From positions 1 to 11,746 of the forward strand of contig JAUWMJ010000041.1 in NCBI GenBank assembly GCA_030613225.1: a stretch of 11,746 nt of DNA. Reading direction: 5' to 3'. Within the stretch, counting starts at the first letter, position 1. Every line of letters starts with the position of its first letter. Below are positions 6,716-11,746 of this stretch, piece by piece. Both the position numbers and the translations under genes were made by a program. Below the pieces are notes generated by a model. The model searched no databases. It worked only from the letters and a program-made list of their open reading frames with translations, and was not told the DNA's origin. This DNA comes from Desulfobacterales bacterium (GTDB taxonomy: Bacteria; Desulfobacterota; Desulfobacteria; Desulfobacterales; JAUWMJ01).

Positions 6716-6857
6716 GAGACCTTTGAAAAATGGTAATTTTTGTTCGAGTTCAAGGAAGGCGAAAATTTCAACCGCAGGAATATATAGAATATTTCGAGGA
6801 TTGAAATTTTAGCCTGACGCAGAAATCGGGCGAAAAGTGCCGTTTTGCAAAGGTCTC
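6716..6857. repeat. Nested palindromic element D (GAGACCTTTG ends)
   Basis: The outer arms, GAGACCTTTGAAAAATGG (6716-6733) and its inverse ending CAAAGGTCTC (6840-6857), pair at 16 of 18 positions. The inner arms, GGCGAAAATTTCAA (6758-6771) and TTGAAATTTTAGCC (6801-6814), pair at 13 of 14. The 142-bp unit is small, non-coding and symmetrical, like a MITE or a large structured repeat. It ends 23 bp before the zinc-ribbon start codon, so it lies in that gene's leader. Confidence 0.75.
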
Positions 6858-6880
6858 TTGGAAAAGTCTGGAGGTATATC

Positions 6881-7087
6881 ATGACAAAAAGAAAATATAC
6901 AATGAAAACAGCGTGCCCTCAGTGCGGATGCAGCTTTGTTCAAGTACTTTCACCGGAAGAAATTAAAGAAAAATATGGAGATGTTCCGAACGTAGAGTTT
7001 GAATGTGGCGAGTGTACGGCGAAATATGCAACAGATATGGAAACTGCCTGTCCTGAATGGGACAAAGAATGCAAGATGCAGAAATAA
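6881..7087 (+). CDS. Small zinc-ribbon protein, function unknown
   Basis: This 68-residue protein has seven cysteines. The pairs C12-PQ-C15 (with C17 close by) and C42-GE-C45 form a likely zinc ribbon that could bind one Zn or possibly an iron centre, and further cysteines lie at 57 and 64. The start at 6881 is chosen for the GGAGG 6 nt upstream; an ATG at 6845 upstream lies in a repeat. The protein resembles short cysteine-rich zinc-ribbon proteins of anaerobes, but I do not recognise a named family. It is followed by a terminator-like hairpin at 7136-7158, so it is probably transcribed alone, with repeat element D in its leader. Confidence 0.75.
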   Translation: MTKRKYTMKTACPQCGCSFVQVLSPEEIKEKYGDVPNVEFECGECTAKYATDMETACPEWDKECKMQK

Positions 7088-7135
7088 TACTGGATGTATC
7101 GCAAAGGACTTCTTTACCGCCATCCTGCAATTTCA

Positions 7136-7158
7136 AAGCTGTCTTGAGAGACAGTTTT
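7136..7158 (+). terminator. Intrinsic terminator after the zinc-ribbon gene
   Basis: The perfect 6-bp stem CTGTCT/AGACAG around TGAG (7139-7154) extends by A-T and G-T pairs to about 9 bp and is followed by TTTT. It starts about 50 bp past the zinc-ribbon stop codon. Confidence 0.55.
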
Positions 7159-7256
7159 GTATCATAAAGAAATATGAGACAAACAATATATTCGTGGCAA
7201 ATATTGTATTATTTTAAAAAATGGAATGAAACAATCAATTTTCCGGAGGGAATAGT

Positions 7257-7598
7257 ATGAAAGCAAGGACAATCGTGGTGATTCTTATAATAATCATTTT
7301 TACGGGTGTAGTAGCTGTTGCGGTTGAAAATCAGGGTGCCAAAGATATTAAGCTTGACGGCGGCAAAAAAGGTAACATTGATTTTCCCCACCACCTGCAC
7401 CAGAACACAATAGGCGACTGCAATGCATGTCATAACGTTTTTTCACAAACCGCAGGAATAATAAAAGATTTAAAAATACAGGGGAAGCTTAAAAAGAAGC
7501 AGGTTATGAACAAGACGTGTATCAAATGCCATAAAACAAAGAAAAAAGCAGGAGAAAAGACAGGGCCGACAAAATGTTCGCAGTGTCATGTTAAATAG
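7257..7598 (+). CDS. Periplasmic triheme cytochrome c (c7/c3 family)
   Basis: This 113-residue secreted protein has a hydrophobic signal segment at about residues 5-23 and three CxxCH heme-binding motifs: CNACH (55-59), CIKCH (88-92) and CSQCH (107-111). The FPHHLHQ segment (43-49) supplies candidate distal histidine ligands. Three hemes and a short lysine-rich chain match the cytochrome c7 branch of the class III cytochromes, which shuttle electrons in the periplasm of sulfate- and metal-reducing bacteria. A strong GGAGGG precedes the start at 7257. No hydrogenase or other partner is encoded nearby, so the electron donor is unknown. The gene stands alone, bounded by the terminator at 7136-7158 and by GGTTCA repeats from 7604. 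Confidence 0.92.
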   Translation: MKARTIVVILIIIIFTGVVAVAVENQGAKDIKLDGGKKGNIDFPHHLHQNTIGDCNACHNVFSQTAGIIKDLKIQGKLKKKQVMNKTCIKCHKTKKKAGEKTGPTKCSQCHVK

Positions 7599-7603
7599 TA
7601 ACC

Positions 7604-7650
7604 GTTCACAGGTTCACAGGTTCAGGGTTCAGGGTTCAGGGTTCAAGGTT
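7604..7650. repeat. GGTTCA tandem repeat, left arm of a repeat-flanked unit
   Basis: Tandem GTTCACAG and GGTTCAGG units start 6 bp after the cytochrome stop codon. The 18-nt stretch at 7612-7629 (GTTCACAGGTTCAGGGTT) is perfectly inverted at 7798-7815, so the two arms bracket the gene remnant at 7651-7788. Confidence 0.8.
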
Positions 7651-7788
7651 AGAGAGCTTTATGTGGCGTTGGATCAACAATACATAAAGAAAACTCAGTT
7701 TCAGGATGTGTATGATCATACCGGACGCACCCGTGCCTCCATTCGTGGTTTCAACACGTACTTGTCGGGTTATGAGCAGGGCCGGTGA
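7651..7788 (+). pseudogene. C-terminal remnant of a four-helix-bundle (S23/IVP-type) protein
   Basis: The frame here reads RELYVALDQQYIKKTQFQDVY followed by ASIRGFNTYLSGYEQ and then a stop at 7786-7788. This resembles the last third of the small four-helix-bundle proteins annotated as 'four helix bundle protein' or 23S rRNA intervening-sequence protein, whose C-termini have a similar ELxxAxxxxYI...F and LIRGFxxYL pattern. No start codon or N-terminal part remains; the frame enters directly from the GGTTCA repeat. It is therefore called a truncated remnant. The inverted GGTTCA arms on each side suggest repeat-associated movement or deletion. The family call rests on a short segment and is tentative. 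Confidence 0.42.
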
Positions 7789-7797
7789 AATGAAAGC

Positions 7798-7816
7798 AAC
7801 CCTGAACCTGTGAACA
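7798..7816. repeat. TGAACC repeat, right arm of a repeat-flanked unit
   Basis: AACCCTGAACCTGTGAAC (7798-7815) is the exact inverse of 7612-7629. It closes the unit around the four-helix-bundle remnant. Confidence 0.8.
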
Positions 7817-7834
7817 CTTAAATAAAGCTGCACA

Positions 7835-7870
7835 TTTATCAGGCAATATTTGCAACCCATCACTGATAAA
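7835..7870 (+). promoter_or_regulatory. Inverted repeat abutting the catalase ribosome binding site
   Basis: TTTATCAG (7835-7842) and CTGATAAA (7863-7870) are perfect 8-bp arms around a 20-nt loop. The right arm directly touches AGGAGG (7871-7876) of the catalase gene. It could be an operator for a peroxide-responsive regulator or a leader hairpin affecting translation. It does not match the PerR or Fur consensus that I know. Confidence 0.35.
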
Positions 7871-7884
7871 AGGAGGTAACAAAA

Positions 7885-9405
7885 ATGAGTGAAAACAAAA
7901 AAGAATCAACCAAGACCTTAACCACAGCTTTTGGAATCCCGGTGGGTGACGATATGAACAGCCTGACCGCCGGTGAGCGCGGGCCTGTCCTCATGCAGGA
8001 CGTTCACTTACTGGAGAAACTGGCCCACTTCGACCGCGAGCGCATCCCGGAACGCGTGGTGCATGCCAAGGGCGCTGGCGCCGGCGGTTATTTTGAAGTG
8101 ACCGCCGATATGACAAAGTACACCAAGGCCAAGTTCCTTTCCGAAATCGGCAAGCGCACAGAAGTTTTCGTGCGCTTTTCCACCGTGGGCGGCGAAAAAG
8201 GCTCGGCCGACGCCGCGCGGGATCCCCGCGGATTTGCTGTGAAGTTTTACACCGAAGAGGGAAACTATGACATGACGGGAAACAATACTCCTGTGTTTTT
8301 CATCCGTGATCCACTCAAGTTCCCTGACTTTATCCATACCCAGAAGCGGAATCCGGCTACTAACTGCCCGGATCCGGACATGTTCTGGGATTTCCTTTCC
8401 CTAACTCCGGAATCAATACATCAGGTCACTATATTGTTTTCCGACCGGGGAACGCCTGCCGATTACCGCCACATGAACGGTTATTCCAGCCACACCTTCA
8501 AGTGGTACAACGACAAGAACGAGTATTTCTGGGTGCAGTATCACTTCAAAACCGATCAAGGTGTTAAGAACTTAACCAGAGAAGAGGCGACGCGCATCTC
8601 CGGTGAAGATCCTAATCACGCCACCCGAGACCTCTATGAAGCCATCGAGCGAAGTGAGTACCCGTCCTGGACACTTGAGATGCAGATCCTGACGCCGGAA
8701 AAGGCTAAAGATTTCCGCTGGGACATCTTTGATATTACCAAGGTCTGGCCCCATGGCGAGGTGCCGCCCATAAAAATCGGCAAGTTGGTACTGAACCGCA
8801 ACCCGGTGAATTACTTTGCCGAGGTTGAGCAGGCCGCCTTCAGTCCGGGTAACCTGGTGCCAGGTATTACCGCCTCGCCAGATAAGATGCTCCAGGCCAG
8901 ACTCTTCTCGTATCACGACACTCACATTCACCGTATAGGCCCCAACTATCACCTGCTGCCGGTGAACGCACCCAAGAACGCACCGGAGACCAGCTACCAG
9001 CGTGACGGTTTTATGCGCTTTGATGCCAACGGCGGCGGACCCAATTACTGGCCCAATAGCTTCGGGGGTCCCGCGCCGGATCCCGATGCGCTGGAGCCCC
9101 CCATTGATCTCTCCGGTCAGGCTGCTCGCACGCCCTATGCACATCCCAACGACGATTTTGTCCAGGCAGGGAACCTGTATCGCAACGTCATGACCGATCA
9201 GGACCGCGAAAAACTGGTGGGCAATATTGTGGATCACCTGGGCGGCGCACAAAAGCGCATCCAGCTCCGCCAGGCCGCCATCTTTTTCAAGGCGGATCCG
9301 GATTACGGCCACCGCGTGGCCGAAGGTCTCGGCCTGGATGTGTCGGAAGTCGAACACCTGGCCGGAATGTCTCAGGAGGAACGGGCCGAGGCGACCCAAG
9401 AATAG
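7885..9405 (+). CDS. katA: Monofunctional heme catalase
   Basis: This complete 506-residue small-subunit catalase converts hydrogen peroxide to water and oxygen. The distal catalytic residues are H60 in [14 protein letters not shown] and N133 in [14 protein letters not shown], and the proximal heme ligand is Y343 in [18 protein letters not shown]; their spacing equals that of bovine catalase (H74, N147, Y357). The [11 protein letters not shown] segment (318-328) is also typical. The C-terminus lacks the extra domain of large-subunit catalases. A strong AGGAGG precedes the start at 7885. Codon use is clearly more GC-rich, with many GC-ending codons, than the neighbours on both sides, and the gene lies between a repeat-bounded unit and a broken rubrerythrin fragment, which suggests acquisition by transfer. 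It is presumably peroxide-inducible. Confidence 0.97.
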   Translation: MSENKKESTKTLTTAFGIPVGDDMNSLTAGERGPVLMQDVHLLEKLAHFDRERIPERVVHAKGAGAGGYFEVTADMTKYTKAKFLSEIGKRTEVFVRFSTVGGEKGSADAARDPRGFAVKFYTEEGNYDMTGNNTPVFFIRDPLKFPDFIHTQKRNPATNCPDPDMFWDFLSLTPESIHQVTILFSDRGTPADYRHMNGYSSHTFKWYNDKNEYFWVQYHFKTDQGVKNLTREEATRISGEDPNHATRDLYEAIERSEYPSWTLEMQILTPEKAKDFRWDIFDITKVWPHGEVPPIKIGKLVLNRNPVNYFAEVEQAAFSPGNLVPGITASPDKMLQARLFSYHDTHIHRIGPNYHLLPVNAPKNAPETSYQRDGFMRFDANGGGPNYWPNSFGGPAPDPDALEPPIDLSGQAARTPYAHPNDDFVQAGNLYRNVMTDQDREKLVGNIVDHLGGAQKRIQLRQAAIFFKADPDYGHRVAEGLGLDVSEVEHLAGMSQEERAEATQE

Positions 9406-9418
9406 GAGTACGGGTAAT

Positions 9419-9602
9419 ATGAAAAGATACATTGCCCTTGCGTCCAACATTGAAAACGGCAAGGTTTTTGGTAGAGAAGAAAAGGTTGTGTGGCGCTGCC
9501 GCAACTAACGGGTATCTTCACGAAGGCAAAGATGCCCCAGATACATGCCCGGCGTGTGCCCACCCGCAAGCGCACTTTGAGCTGCCGGGTGAAAATTGTT
9601 AA
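9419..9602 (+). pseudogene. Rubrerythrin C-terminal remnant, frameshifted
   Basis: The frame from 9419 reads MKRYIALASNIENGKVFGREEKVVWRCRN and stops at TAA (9506-9508). One base out of frame, from 9510, it continues GYLHEGKDAPDTCPACAHPQ and ends HFELPGENC with TAA at 9600-9602. Joined, these give the end of the last ferritin helix plus the rubredoxin-like domain of a rubrerythrin (WRCRNCGY ... CPACAHPQAHFEL). TAAC sits where TGC, the second cysteine codon of the first pair, is expected, so a one-base insertion breaks the frame exactly at an iron ligand. The ferritin-like diiron domain is absent altogether. The fragment starts 13 bp after the catalase stop and is similarly GC-rich, so it probably came with the catalase gene. 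Confidence 0.8.
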
Positions 9603-9625
9603 TTGAAAAAAAGGAGGGTTTTAAC

Positions 9626-10345
9626 ATGGGTGAAGATTTGAAGATTGGCTGTGCGCGGCCAACAGGTGGGCCTGTTGGCGAAACTGTTGAGACAGAAGAA
9701 CAAGAAAACCAAATAAAAATAAAGGAGAAAGCTATGATTAAAGTAGGAGAAAAAGCACCTGATTTTACGGCACCGGCATATCATAAAGGTAAATTTATTT
9801 CCGTCAAATTATCAGACTATCTGGGTAAATGGGTTATTTTATGTTTTTATCCCGGTGATTTTACGTTTGTTTGAGCAACGGAGGTTTCGGCAGTTGCCGG
9901 AAAATTCTCCGATTTTCAGAATATTGGTGTTGAAATCCTTTCGATGAGTATTGACAGTGTTTTTGTTCATAAAATGTGGAATGATAAGGAACTTTCAAAA
10001 ATGGTAGACGGTGGTATCCCTTTTCCCATGTTATCGGACGCAGGAGGTAAAGTAGGCACAGTTTATGGAATTTACGATGAAAACGCCGGTGTTGATACAA
10101 GGGGGCGATTTATTATAGATCCTGACGGTGTAGTTCAGGGGTACGAGGTGCTCACTCCTCCTGTGGGAAGAAATGTCAGTGAATCGATTAGACAAATCCA
10201 GGCGTTTCAGCACGTACGTAACAGCAAAGGAACAGAGGCAACTCCTTCCGGCTGGCAGCCTGGGAAATTAACATTAAAACCAGGGCCGGACCTTGTTGGA
10301 AAAGTCTGGGAAGTGTGGAAGACGGAGATGGCTTATGAAAAATAA
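9626..10345 (+). CDS. AhpC/PrxU-like selenocysteine peroxiredoxin (in-frame UGA)
   Basis: Reading through UGA at 9872-9874 gives a full AhpC-type peroxiredoxin: [46 protein letters not shown], then [47 protein letters not shown] and [13 protein letters not shown]. Family members read DFTFVCPTE, so U replaces the peroxidatic cysteine; PrxU of Eubacterium acidaminophilum is a known precedent. The C-terminal site that is normally EVCPAxW is EATPSGW, so the resolving cysteine is missing. Two starts each have a good ribosome site: 9626 (AAGGAGG; 239 residues, U83) and 9734 (AAGGAG; 203 residues, U47, the classical position). The 36-residue extension from 9626 contains [12 protein letters not shown]. 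The stop overlaps the first YeeE/YedE gene by 11 bp, indicating one operon. Confidence 0.9.
9872..9874 (+). other. Recoded UGA (selenocysteine codon) of the PrxU-like gene
   Basis: UGA replaces the peroxidatic cysteine codon in the DFTFV-x-ATE motif. Homology continues in the same frame for about 157 codons after it, with no further stop until 10343, which argues for recoding rather than mutation. Confidence 0.87.
9880..9910 (+). promoter_or_regulatory. Candidate bacterial SECIS element
   Basis: Starting 6 nt after the UGA, GGAG (9880-9883) can pair with CUCC (9907-9910), UUU (9885-9887) with AAA in 9901-9904, and CGGC (9888-9891) with GCCG (9896-9899), leaving the apical loop AGUU (9892-9895). 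The loop begins 18 nt after the UGA and has G as its second base followed by U, within the distance and loop rules described for SelB-binding bacterial SECIS elements. Drawn by eye, not folded. Confidence 0.6.
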
Positions 10346-10853
10346 AACATTAAATCCTTATGTGGCAGGTGCTCTTATCGGCATATTACTTGTTTTATCG
10401 GTAATTGTTGCGGGCAAATATCTCGGGGCATCAACAACTTTTGCACGGGGTGCGTCCGTAATAGAAAAGGCAGTGGGAATCGACTATTCAAAGTTCGACT
10501 ATTTTACAACAAAAAAGGGGAAATATGGTCCCGGCTCTCTTCCTAACTGGCAATTGATGTACGTCATTGGAATTGCTATTGGTGCTTTTATTGCTTCGAA
10601 ACTTTCAGGCACTTTTAAAGTAAAAGCAGTTCCGACAATGTGGAAAAATAGATTTGGTTCAAGTTCGCTAAAAAGAGGGATAGTTGCTTTCACAGGAGGT
10701 GCAATCGGTCTTATCGGCGCGAGACTTGCCGGTGGGTGCCCAACCGGCCACGGACTCAGTGGTCTCTCCCAGCTGGCTGTGAGCGGATTTATTGCATTGG
10801 CTTTTTTTGTAATCGGGGCTGCAATTACAGCAAGAATGCTATACAGCCGATAG
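10335..10853 (+). CDS. YeeE/YedE-family membrane protein, first half-protein
   Basis: This 172-residue integral membrane protein has about four hydrophobic segments (around residues 9-28, 73-90, 115-134 and 147-168). The signature GARLAGGCPTGHGLSG (128-143) carries the conserved cysteine C135 of the YeeE/YedE (DUF395, sulfur transport) family, which binds thiosulfate-like sulfur in the characterised TsuA/YeeE. It corresponds to one half of the full-length fold and is paired with the next gene. The start at 10335 is chosen over 10293 because it begins the family-like [12 protein letters not shown] sequence and overlaps the peroxiredoxin stop, suggesting translational coupling. Some YedE members (TIGR04112) are linked to selenium metabolism, which fits the Sec-peroxiredoxin just upstream, but the cargo is unproven. 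Confidence 0.87.
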   Translation: MKNKTLNPYVAGALIGILLVLSVIVAGKYLGASTTFARGASVIEKAVGIDYSKFDYFTTKKGKYGPGSLPNWQLMYVIGIAIGAFIASKLSGTFKVKAVPTMWKNRFGSSSLKRGIVAFTGGAIGLIGARLAGGCPTGHGLSGLSQLAVSGFIALAFFVIGAAITARMLYSR

Positions 10854-10866
10854 GAGGAGTTGAAAA

Positions 10867-11391
10867 ATGAGTTTATTTTATGGACTTATCACCGGCATTC
10901 TTTTTGGCCTCATCATGCAAAGATCCGGCATACTAACATATGAAAAGCAGATCGGAGCTCTTAGATTGATTGATATGACGGTTTTTAAAGTAATGCTCAG
11001 TGCAATAATTGTCGGAGCAATCGGCATTTACCTTTTTAAAGATCTTGGTGTTATCAAACTGAGTCTGAAAGGAACATCAATCGGAGCTCAGGTGATAGGC
11101 GGCTTAATTTTTGGAGTCGGCTGGGGGCTGTTAGGCTACTGTCCGGGAATTGCAGCCGGAGCGTTAGGGGAAGGCCATGTCGATGCGCTTTGGGGAATTT
11201 TAGGAATGCTGTTTGGCGGCGCTGTTTATGCAATTATTTATCCTTTTATGAAAAAATACATAATCAGTATCGGAGCATTTGGGAAAATATCGCTTCCCCA
11301 AATTCTAGGAATAAATCATTGGATAGTAATCGTTGTTTTCAGCATTTTGATGGTTGTGCTGTTTCGATTTTTTGAGAAAAAAGGATTATAA
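10867..11391 (+). CDS. YeeE/YedE-family membrane protein, second half-protein
   Basis: This 174-residue membrane protein has hydrophobic segments near residues 4-20, 39-57, 76-100, 110-126 and 150-168. The family signature GVGWGLLGYCPGIAAGALGEG (83-103) carries the conserved cysteine C92. GHVDALWGILGMLFGGAVYA follows, as is typical of the second half of YeeE/YedE transporters. It starts 13 bp after the first half-protein with GGAGGAG as ribosome site, so the two probably assemble as a heteromeric sulfur-compound channel. Two-gene half-size pairs of this type are common in sulfur-metabolising Proteobacteria. The imported species could be thiosulfate, another sulfur compound or a selenium compound; the sequence cannot decide. 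Confidence 0.88.
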   Translation: MSLFYGLITGILFGLIMQRSGILTYEKQIGALRLIDMTVFKVMLSAIIVGAIGIYLFKDLGVIKLSLKGTSIGAQVIGGLIFGVGWGLLGYCPGIAAGALGEGHVDALWGILGMLFGGAVYAIIYPFMKKYIISIGAFGKISLPQILGINHWIVIVVFSILMVVLFRFFEKKGL

Positions 11392-11433
11392 GAATATTGA
11401 CGGTCTGTTAAAAAGAAAAAACCACTTTTTAAG

Positions 11434-11449
11434 AAACGTTTTAACGTTT
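11434..11449 (+). terminator. Possible weak terminator after the YeeE/YedE pair
   Basis: The A/T-rich stem AAACGT/ACGTTT encloses the loop TTTA and is followed by a short T run. It lies 42 bp after the last stop codon. The stem is weak, so confidence is limited. Confidence 0.4.
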
Positions 11450-11526
11450 TAGGTATTAACTCAAGTTTCGCACCCTTTATCTATAGCGAAGCCTTAATTT
11501 TTAAAGAGTTGATTCGTATCGAAGGA

Positions 11527-11731
11527 GTGAATCGTGACGGTTATATTATTTTCTTCCAGGTGATATGAATATAATCAGTTAGCAGCGTGTCCTGATATTT
11601 GGGATAAAGTGCATGAGTTGCTAAATTATATAAAGTTGTACATCTATCCCAAATATCAGGACACTGCGAAAGAATGGATGCTGTAACCAACATATCACCT
11701 TACAGAAAATAATATAACCGTCACGATTCAC
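11527..11731. repeat. 205-bp nested palindromic element (MITE-like)
   Basis: The outer arms, 11527-11567 and 11691-11731, are 41 nt each and pair at 38 positions, beginning GTGAATCGTGACGG and ending CCGTCACGATTCAC. The inner arms, 11587-11606 and 11645-11664, are 20 nt each and pair perfectly (GTGTCCTGATATTTGGGATA and its inverse). The spacers between inner and outer arms are 19 and 26 nt, and the central loop is 38 nt. There is no coding capacity and I could not find a clear target-site duplication. It could be a MITE, a structured RNA or a protein-binding DNA cruciform. Confidence 0.85.
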
Positions 11732-11746
11732 ATCTGATCTTAGATC

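Larger units (their letters stand above)
6352..6880. other. Divergent intergenic region between tpx and the zinc-ribbon gene
   Basis: This 529-bp stretch separates the left- and right-facing gene sets and must hold promoters for both, though no clear -35/-10 pair stands out. It contains element C (6371-6471), a hairpin with TATACCGC (6547-6554) and GCGGTATA (6586-6593) arms that continues inward with TTCC/GGAA, a perfect 16-bp palindrome GGAAATCCCGATTTCC (6619-6634), and the nested palindrome D (6716-6857). A frame open from 6579 to 6812 crosses element D and shows no family features, so I do not call it a gene. Confidence 0.65.
11392..11746. other. Non-coding right end of the window
   Basis: There is no reading frame worth calling in this 355-bp stretch. 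It holds the weak hairpin at 11434-11449, the 205-bp nested palindrome at 11527-11731, and a terminal 11-bp palindrome GATCTTAGATC at 11736-11746. Confidence 0.75.

Noticed and set aside
6579..6812. Plus-strand frame of 77 codons in the divergent region.
   Set aside because: It runs into nested palindrome D, has no good ribosome site and shows no domain features.
130..7816. Considered whether the GGTTCA arrays form a CRISPR.
   Set aside because: Units are 7-8 nt, directly adjacent and without unique spacers, and no cas genes are present.
8572..9504. Long minus-strand frame of 310 codons opposite the catalase gene.
   Set aside because: It is a shadow produced by the GC-rich codon use of catalase; the plus strand has clear catalytic residues and full family length.
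9506..9508. Considered a third recoded stop in the rubrerythrin fragment.
   Set aside because: The stop is TAA, not TGA, and the downstream homology is in a different frame, so a frameshift is the better explanation.
11527..11731. Considered whether the right-end palindrome is one end of an insertion sequence.
   Set aside because: Both arms are present within 205 bp, there is no transposase frame, and no target duplication is visible; it is kept as a MITE-like element only.

Overview
The window looks like a chromosomal segment from an anaerobic, sulfate-reducer-like member of the Desulfobacterota (Desulfobacterales type). This is an inference. It rests on moderate GC, a small triheme class III (c7/c3-type) periplasmic cytochrome, a DUF3786 protein with a corrinoid-protein-like 4Fe-4S motif, two probable selenoproteins, YeeE/YedE sulfur transporters, and abundant short intergenic palindromes of the GGTTCA and CTCTGTGATCTCTGTG kinds. 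No rRNA, tRNA, CRISPR array, transposase or phage gene was found.

Layout. 1-523 has no gene and holds several repeat blocks. 524-6351 is a left-facing set: universal stress protein, DUF2156 protein, a peroxiredoxin-like protein interrupted by an in-frame UGA, a DUF3786 Fe-S protein overlapping a rubrerythrin-like ferritin protein, then a TIGR01777-type epimerase, a zinc-finger thioredoxin (TrxC type) and thiol peroxidase (Tpx). 6352-6880 is a divergent intergenic region with two palindromic repeat elements. 6881-11391 faces right: a zinc-ribbon miniprotein, a triheme cytochrome, a repeat-flanked remnant of a four-helix-bundle gene, a GC-rich monofunctional catalase, a frameshifted rubrerythrin C-terminal remnant, an AhpC/PrxU-like peroxiredoxin with a second in-frame UGA, and two half-size YeeE/YedE membrane proteins. 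11392-11746 is non-coding and dominated by a 205-bp nested palindrome.

The most important point for annotation is that two genes look broken only under the standard reading of UGA. In both, the UGA lies exactly where the peroxidatic cysteine of a peroxiredoxin belongs, and homology continues in the same frame on both sides. Both are best read as selenocysteine (Sec, U) peroxiredoxins: 2210-2680 on the minus strand (U48) and 9626-10345 on the plus strand (U83, or U47 from the internal start). A bacterial-type SECIS hairpin can be drawn just after the UGA of the second; the first has only a weak candidate.

Together the genes form an oxidative-stress and thiol-redox neighbourhood: catalase, Tpx, two Sec-peroxiredoxins, rubrerythrin-like proteins, thioredoxin and Usp. 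The YeeE/YedE pair that follows the second Sec-peroxiredoxin with overlapping reading frames may supply a sulfur or selenium species. The catalase and the rubrerythrin remnant after it are more GC-rich than their surroundings and may have arrived together by transfer.
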